Origin: Thermolongibacillus altinsuensis
GTDB taxonomy: Bacteria; Bacillota; Bacilli; Bacillales; Anoxybacillaceae
NCBI RefSeq assembly: GCF_004341205.1
Contig: NZ_SLUL01000010.1
Span: 1 to 64,000 of the forward strand
Length of the DNA stretch: 64,000 nucleotides
Direction: 5' to 3'
Program-made: the position numbers and the translations under genes
Shown here: positions 59,929 to 64,000 of the stretch, piece by piece
How positions within the stretch are numbered: the stretch's first letter is position 1
How the letters are laid out: every line of letters begins with the position of its first letter
The notes under the pieces: generated by a model
Told to the model about the DNA's origin: nothing
Database searches by the model: none
Seen by the model: the letters and a program-made list of their open reading frames with translations, nothing else

Positions 59929-60840
59929 TTAAGACATATTCGAAGCAAAAAGTTCGATATGTAATGAATCAATTTGAGAAATAAGTAAATCTTCATATTG
60001 TTTCTGCGCCAAATAATGAATTTCCGTTTGTCCAGCATTCGGGTTTGCTTTTTTTACTTCTTGTACAATATCACCGTACACTTTGTTCACTAGCAATGTC
60101 AATTCACTGTATTTTTTCTGTTTATCCCAAAATTTTTCTTCTCCGTACTTTTTAATCATCTCTTCGGCAATTTTGTATTGCTCATATTGACGTCGCAACA
60201 TGCTTACCGCTCTCTCTACTTCATCTTTAGTAACCAAGTGCCCTTTTTCTTTCGCTAGAAGAGCAATCGAATGTAACTCGATGAGATGGGTGAGCGCTGA
60301 ATTTACGTCATGAACATACTTTTCTTGCCTCTCCCAATAGGTAAGCTTTTCTTTTAATTCTTTTTCATTATATTTTGTTTTATCCATTTCTTTGCTGATC
60401 GCAATATTTAGCTGACTAAACAATTGATAAAAACGGATTTCTTCCATCGTAATTTTCTTCCCATTGATTTTCGCAACCGCATCTTCTTTCTTTACGTGTA
60501 ACTTTATTAACTTTTCCGCTGTTTTTTTACCTTTCTGGATATGTAGTAAAACCTCCCAATCTCCTTCCATTGGCAATTGAACCTTGCCTTCATATATTCC
60601 GCCACTTTTCTCTTTTAATTTTATTTCTATTTTCCCATGATCCATATTCACCATCTCAAATGTAGCGCGAATCGTTAATTTTTTAGCTAATCTGCCGTTT
60701 TCTTTTATTTCTACAATAAATGGTGAGGAGACTCCTTCTTTATAAAACGGTTTTGTCTTTACGGAAACTTCCCAGTCTCCATTCGCACAACCAGTTAGAA
60801 GCAAAACATAAATAAGAAAACTAACTAGTATTTTTCTCAT
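59929..60840 (-). CDS. nos-cluster lipoprotein: YtkA-like domain plus SurA-N-like chaperone domain
   Basis: A 303-residue exported lipoprotein (lipobox LLLTGC, Cys 18). Residues ~22-115 form a beta-sandwich like YtkA/FixH domains (WEVSVKTKPFYKEGVSSPFIVEIKENG..., MDHGKIEIKLKEKSGGIYEGKVQLPMEGDWEVLLHI). Residues ~120-300 are helical, starting VAKINGKKITMEEIRFYQL, the opening of SurA/PrsA-type chaperone domains, but no isomerase domain is present. There is no Cys beyond the lipobox. It follows nosF by one base, in the place where nosL is found in many clusters. A periplasmic-side folding or copper-site assembly role is inferred. Confidence 0.75.
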   Translation of the reverse strand: MRKILVSFLIYVLLLTGCANGDWEVSVKTKPFYKEGVSSPFIVEIKENGRLAKKLTIRATFEMVNMDHGKIEIKLKEKSGGIYEGKVQLPMEGDWEVLLHIQKGKKTAEKLIKLHVKKEDAVAKINGKKITMEEIRFYQLFSQLNIAISKEMDKTKYNEKELKEKLTYWERQEKYVHDVNSALTHLIELHSIALLAKEKGHLVTKDEVERAVSMLRRQYEQYKIAEEMIKKYGEEKFWDKQKKYSELTLLVNKVYGDIVQEVKKANPNAGQTEIHYLAQKQYEDLLISQIDSLHIELFASNMS

Positions 60841-60841
60841 T

Positions 60842-61510
60842 TCATGATCCCCTTTCTGCCATAAACATCGATTCAAACTCAGAAATAGAATATTTCGTTA
60901 TTTTTCCATTTTCTAAATGAGCGATATGCGTACAAATTTTCTTTACTTCATCGTAATGATGCGACGACAGTAAGATCGTTTTTCCGCGCAATGAATGTAA
61001 GATTGAAAGAATATCCGCTCTTCCCATTGGATCTAACCCGCTTGTCGGTTCGTCCAATATTAAAATTTCCGCGTCATAATAAAGCATAATTCCCAGTCCG
61101 AGCCGCTGCAGCATCCCCTTCGAGTACTGTTTGCTTTTTCCATTCCTTTCGTCCCATAGGCCAACTAATTTAAGGATCTCTTCAATTTTTTTATTATTAA
61201 TCTCTCGATTATTTAAGGATGCGAAAAAACATAAATTTTCTTCTCCCGTTAAATGAGGATATAGTTGAAATTTTTCTGGCAAGTAAGCTACATGTTTTTT
61301 CCAATGATTTTGTTTATGATCAATCCCATTAATAAAGATTTGGCCCTGCTTGACAGGAAGAAGATTTAACAAACTGTAAATAAACGTTGATTTTCCCGCT
61401 CCGTTTCTTCCAATAAGAGCACATCTCTCTTCTTTTTCAATAACGATATTGACATCATCCAACACTTTCTTATTCTTATATGCTACCGTTAGATTCGCGA
61501 CTCGAATCAT
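60842..61510 (-). CDS. nosF: NosF ABC ATPase
   Basis: A 222-residue ABC-type ATPase with Walker A GRNGAGKST, Q-loop region AYLPEKFQLYPHLTGEENL, signature YSKGMLQRLGLG and Walker B ILILDEPTSGLDP. NosF powers the NosFY transporter, which with NosD delivers a sulfur species or assists copper-site (CuZ) assembly of nitrous-oxide reductase. It overlaps nosY by four bases. Confidence 0.92.
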   Translation of the reverse strand: MIRVANLTVAYKNKKVLDDVNIVIEKEERCALIGRNGAGKSTFIYSLLNLLPVKQGQIFINGIDHKQNHWKKHVAYLPEKFQLYPHLTGEENLCFFASLNNREINNKKIEEILKLVGLWDERNGKSKQYSKGMLQRLGLGIMLYYDAEILILDEPTSGLDPMGRADILSILHSLRGKTILLSSHHYDEVKKICTHIAHLENGKITKYSISEFESMFMAERGS

Positions 61511-62304
61511 CCTTGTTCCCCCTTACGATAGAGCCATACTGAAACAAAAAATATAAGAATAACCCAAACGCTGATGTTCACCGCTAATAAAGCAAGAGGA
61601 GGAAATGAGAAAAATTTTTCCATTGTCCTTGACAAATAGTCTAACGAAAAGACATTCATGGACGTCTCCAAATAAAAACGTAACGTATGTAATGGATGGA
61701 GAAAATAAAATACGGAAAATAGCTTAACATTTTCATATGTTACTTTAGGAAGAAAATAAAGCAAAATAAAATCGTATAAGTACAAGAAGAAAAACAAAAC
61801 AAAAATATTGGCCCCAATTAATTGAATTTTCGTGTTGCACACACTACCTAAGAAAAGTCCGATTTGATTAAAAATCAAAACTAGAATGATCACCGTTACT
61901 AAAAAATAAAGAAAATGATTCGGATGAAATTGAAACAAAAATTTTACTGGTATAGCTAAAATCAAATACCAAACCACAAATGTGGCGATCGTGATGAATT
62001 GAATAGCAACGCTTTTTTTCCATAAAAACCGCCCAAAAGAGTCGCTTTTTGCTAGCATCATAACAAGCGTCTTTAATTCTTTTTCTTGTATCATTGAAAA
62101 AGATGCAAAAAATATACATAATAATGGGATTAAATAAATGTCCATTTCGAAGAGCAACAGTAAAAAAATTTCAAAACCTTGTTCAAATGGCAGATCTTTC
62201 GCATTTAAAAATATCGAAAAAGAAGTAACGACGATGAGAGTAAGAAAAAACCAAAATGCTTTTCCTCTTGAAATCTCCAGCCATTCTTTCCAAATATAAT
62301 TCAT
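61507..62304 (-). CDS. nosY: NosY ABC membrane subunit
   Basis: A 265-residue permease of the ABC-2 type with six hydrophobic segments (AFWFFLTLIVVTSFSIFL, IYLIPLLCIFFASFSMIQEKELKTLVMML, FVVWYLILAIPVKFLF and others). The QEKELKTL stretch after the second helix is typical of NosY. It pairs with NosF. I start at the ATG at 62304, with AGGGGTTAAC upstream, three bases after the nosD stop region; the longer frame overlaps nosD. Confidence 0.9.
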   Translation of the reverse strand: MNYIWKEWLEISRGKAFWFFLTLIVVTSFSIFLNAKDLPFEQGFEIFLLLLFEMDIYLIPLLCIFFASFSMIQEKELKTLVMMLAKSDSFGRFLWKKSVAIQFITIATFVVWYLILAIPVKFLFQFHPNHFLYFLVTVIILVLIFNQIGLFLGSVCNTKIQLIGANIFVLFFFLYLYDFILLYFLPKVTYENVKLFSVFYFLHPLHTLRFYLETSMNVFSLDYLSRTMEKFFSFPPLALLAVNISVWVILIFFVSVWLYRKGEQG

Positions 62305-62309
62305 CTCAG

Positions 62310-63617
62310 TTAACCCCTTTTTAATTTTAGGATCATTAGAAACCCCATTCCGACCAATATCAGCCACACCACGATAAACTTCATCGATATTTCATCGTGT
62401 TCAACAAGAGGATGAGGATCCATAGCCATCACTTTGTCTTCATGTAATAATTCATTGATTTTTTCAAAAATGTGAATGCTCGGTGTATTTAAAAATAAAT
62501 AAGCTAATTCATTTTTCTCGATGATTTTGTGTAATGAAGATTTATACTCAAAGGGAGATTCCCCTCTTCCGTCTTGATTGAGGTCAAATAACCGCGCTTG
62601 ATCTCCCCAATGATTTCCTACGCCATGAAAACTCCATTGATTGTTCGCTTCCCCACCTAAACTTAGCACAGCCGTTACGTTCCTTGAGAATCGATTGTTC
62701 GTAAACGTTTGCTGCTGTGAACTCGCCCATAATTCCACACCAATTTGATTTTGTAAAATCATATTTCCTTTAATGAAATTATTTGTTGATTGGTCAATAT
62801 ACAATCCGCGTTGGTTTTGATAAAACTCGTTATTGATAATTTGATTGTTATTGGCCATTTGTAACAAAACTCCAAATGAACGCATCCCTTGGTTTAGCAA
62901 AAATTTATTATTTTTTAAAATAAGATGGTTGGAGTTCATAATAGCGGCTCCACCCGTGTTGAAAATAAACTGATTTTGATAAAACTCATTGTAATCAGAA
63001 TACATATAATGAAGGCCATATCTCGTGTGAGAAACGTTATTTTGTTCGACAATGTTCTTATTGGAATAATCAAAAAAGATGCCGTCTCTAGTACCAACAA
63101 TCGTATTACGAGTCAATCGGTTAAAATTAGAATAATAAATGTGCAGACCATTGCCTTGGCCAGCAATTTCACCTCCTCCTTTCCCTATTACACGCACATT
63201 TTCAATTCGATTATGATGGGCTTTGCTTAAATAAATGCCATGAAAAGAATTGGTGATCGTAATATTTTTTAAAGTATTATAGTTTGAATAGATTTTGACG
63301 GCCGCGAACTCTTCTTGAGTGCTTCGGCTTTTTCCGCTGTTCGTAATCGTTATCCCTTCAAGTACAACATGCGGTGATTGAATGGTTACAACATTTCCTT
63401 TACCGCTTCCTTTGATAACCGTATATCTTGCGCCTTTTATCTTTAGCGGTTTACGAATAACAACATCCCCGATGTACGTCTTATTTTCTAGATAAACCGT
63501 GCCGTTAGCAGGAGTTTCGTCAATTAATTGCTGTAATGTTTGTTCCGCCTTTACATCAGAAAGCGCGCCCGAAAATAAACCGAGAAAAAAAACGAATCCT
63601 ACGACCCACTTTTTCAT
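62310..63617 (-). CDS. nosD: NosD periplasmic-type beta-helix protein
   Basis: A 435-residue exported protein with a Sec signal (MKKWVVGFVFFLGLFSGALSDVKA), then right-handed beta-helix (CASH) repeats from ~60 to 330 with recurrent NN/N-rich turns (YYSNFNRLTRNTIVGTRDGIFFDYSNKN..., NNQIINNEFYQNQRG), and a C-terminal membrane helix (VVWLILVGMGFLMIL). NosD is needed for CuZ assembly in N2O reductase. Its ATG overlaps the stop of the upstream gene (ATGA). Confidence 0.94.
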   Translation of the reverse strand: MKKWVVGFVFFLGLFSGALSDVKAEQTLQQLIDETPANGTVYLENKTYIGDVVIRKPLKIKGARYTVIKGSGKGNVVTIQSPHVVLEGITITNSGKSRSTQEEFAAVKIYSNYNTLKNITITNSFHGIYLSKAHHNRIENVRVIGKGGGEIAGQGNGLHIYYSNFNRLTRNTIVGTRDGIFFDYSNKNIVEQNNVSHTRYGLHYMYSDYNEFYQNQFIFNTGGAAIMNSNHLILKNNKFLLNQGMRSFGVLLQMANNNQIINNEFYQNQRGLYIDQSTNNFIKGNMILQNQIGVELWASSQQQTFTNNRFSRNVTAVLSLGGEANNQWSFHGVGNHWGDQARLFDLNQDGRGESPFEYKSSLHKIIEKNELAYLFLNTPSIHIFEKINELLHEDKVMAMDPHPLVEHDEISMKFIVVWLILVGMGFLMILKLKRG

Positions 63618-64000
63618 TTCTTTCGCTCCTTCCATAATGGAAACAGCATCAGCAAAAACGAAACCCCGATCATATAAGCACCGGTAGAGAAATAGCTATT
63701 TGTTACAAAATTAGCAATGCGATTTTCACCCCATATCGGTGGAACAAACGGCTGAATTTTAATCGGTGCGTTATTGTCCAAGTTCGTTCCAAAATCAACG
63801 AGCCAACGATGAATATCGTATAAGCCAAGCAACCCCGCGAAAACAAAAATGGCAATCAAAACATACAACCAGCTTTTTTTCCGCATCCAAGCCACAACAA
63901 ACGTAAAAATAGACATCGCACAGATCACATAAGGTAAATACGCTAACTCGGGAAAGCTTTTTTCACTGAATGGCTTCATTCCAATATAATGATTGAGTCC
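63614..64000 (-). CDS. NosB-like membrane protein, partial (runs off the window)
   Basis: The C-terminal ~128 residues of a membrane protein. The frame is open to the window edge (GLNHYIGMKPFSEKSFPELAYLPYVI...), so the true start is outside. Three hydrophobic helices are visible (CAMSIFTFVVAW, YVLIAIFVFAGLLGLY, STGAYMIGVSFLLMLFPL). Between them is a Pro/Asn-rich extracytoplasmic loop (NNAPIKIQPFVPPIWGENRIANF). Position directly before nosD fits NosB, a membrane protein typical of clade II nos clusters, which lies next to nosZ. The identity is by context. Confidence 0.65.
   Translation of the reverse strand, partial: GLNHYIGMKPFSEKSFPELAYLPYVICAMSIFTFVVAWMRKKSWLYVLIAIFVFAGLLGLYDIHRWLVDFGTNLDNNAPIKIQPFVPPIWGENRIANFVTNSYFSTGAYMIGVSFLLMLFPLWKERKK

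Overview
The window looks like chromosome from a moderately thermophilic, spore-forming Bacillaceae of the Anoxybacillus / Parageobacillus / Geobacillus type. The evidence is moderate GC, Bacillus-style gene order (plsY, yneT-parE-parC, thyA-dfrA-ilvA-ypmP-degV-ypmQRS, ilvD-yphP-ypiP), strong AGGAGG ribosome sites, a KinB-like kinase, a spore-protein-like gene and CcpA/Fur-type operators. Genus is inferred from gene content only.

Region 1 (1-7.7 kb) is accessory and decaying. It holds fragments of IS1595, IS21, IS256 and IS3 elements, a secreted-protein gene broken by several frameshifts, an intact 313-residue unknown protein directly behind it, a CXXC-CXXC membrane protein and a cupin. Region 2 (7.7-23.9 kb) is core: topoisomerase IV, a CoA-binding protein, the riboflavin transporter RibU under an FMN riboswitch, peptidase T, PlsY, an rRNA m5C methyltransferase, the ypm genes, threonine dehydratase, dihydrofolate reductase and thymidylate synthase.

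Region 3 (23.9-35.2 kb) is a complete membrane-bound uptake [NiFe]-hydrogenase operon (small subunit, large subunit, cytochrome b, protease, a Rieske-like accessory protein, hypABFCDE) preceded by tatA and tatC. It sits between genes that are near neighbours in Bacillus (ypiP and thyA), so it reads as an inserted respiratory module. Its promoter carries a perfect catabolite-repression site at the transcription start. Region 4 (35.2-54.8 kb) mixes housekeeping and accessory genes: a glutamate transporter, ilvD, an S-layer-homology gene split cleanly by an IS630 element, metA of the acetyl-CoA type, an MDR pump with its PadR regulator and palindromic operator, topoisomerase III, a sporulation-type kinase and an iron-regulated flavodoxin.

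Region 5 (54.9-64 kb) has a second YidC insertase gene whose ribosome site is buried in a 17-bp hairpin, preceded by a membrane-anchored leader peptide. This is the layout of the MifM/YidC2 sensor of B. subtilis, in a sequence I do not recognise as MifM. It is followed by the fruRKA operon with direct-repeat operators, and by a nitrous-oxide-reductase maturation cluster (nosB-like, nosD, nosY, nosF and an unusual lipoprotein) that runs off the window end. With the hydrogenase, it suggests H2-fuelled respiration with N2O or oxygen as acceptor.

A ~200-base, strongly structured intergenic repeat occurs twice (13.9 and 50.4 kb), both times between divergent genes. The best candidates for something undescribed are the MifM-like leader, this repeat, and the Rieske-like hydrogenase accessory protein.
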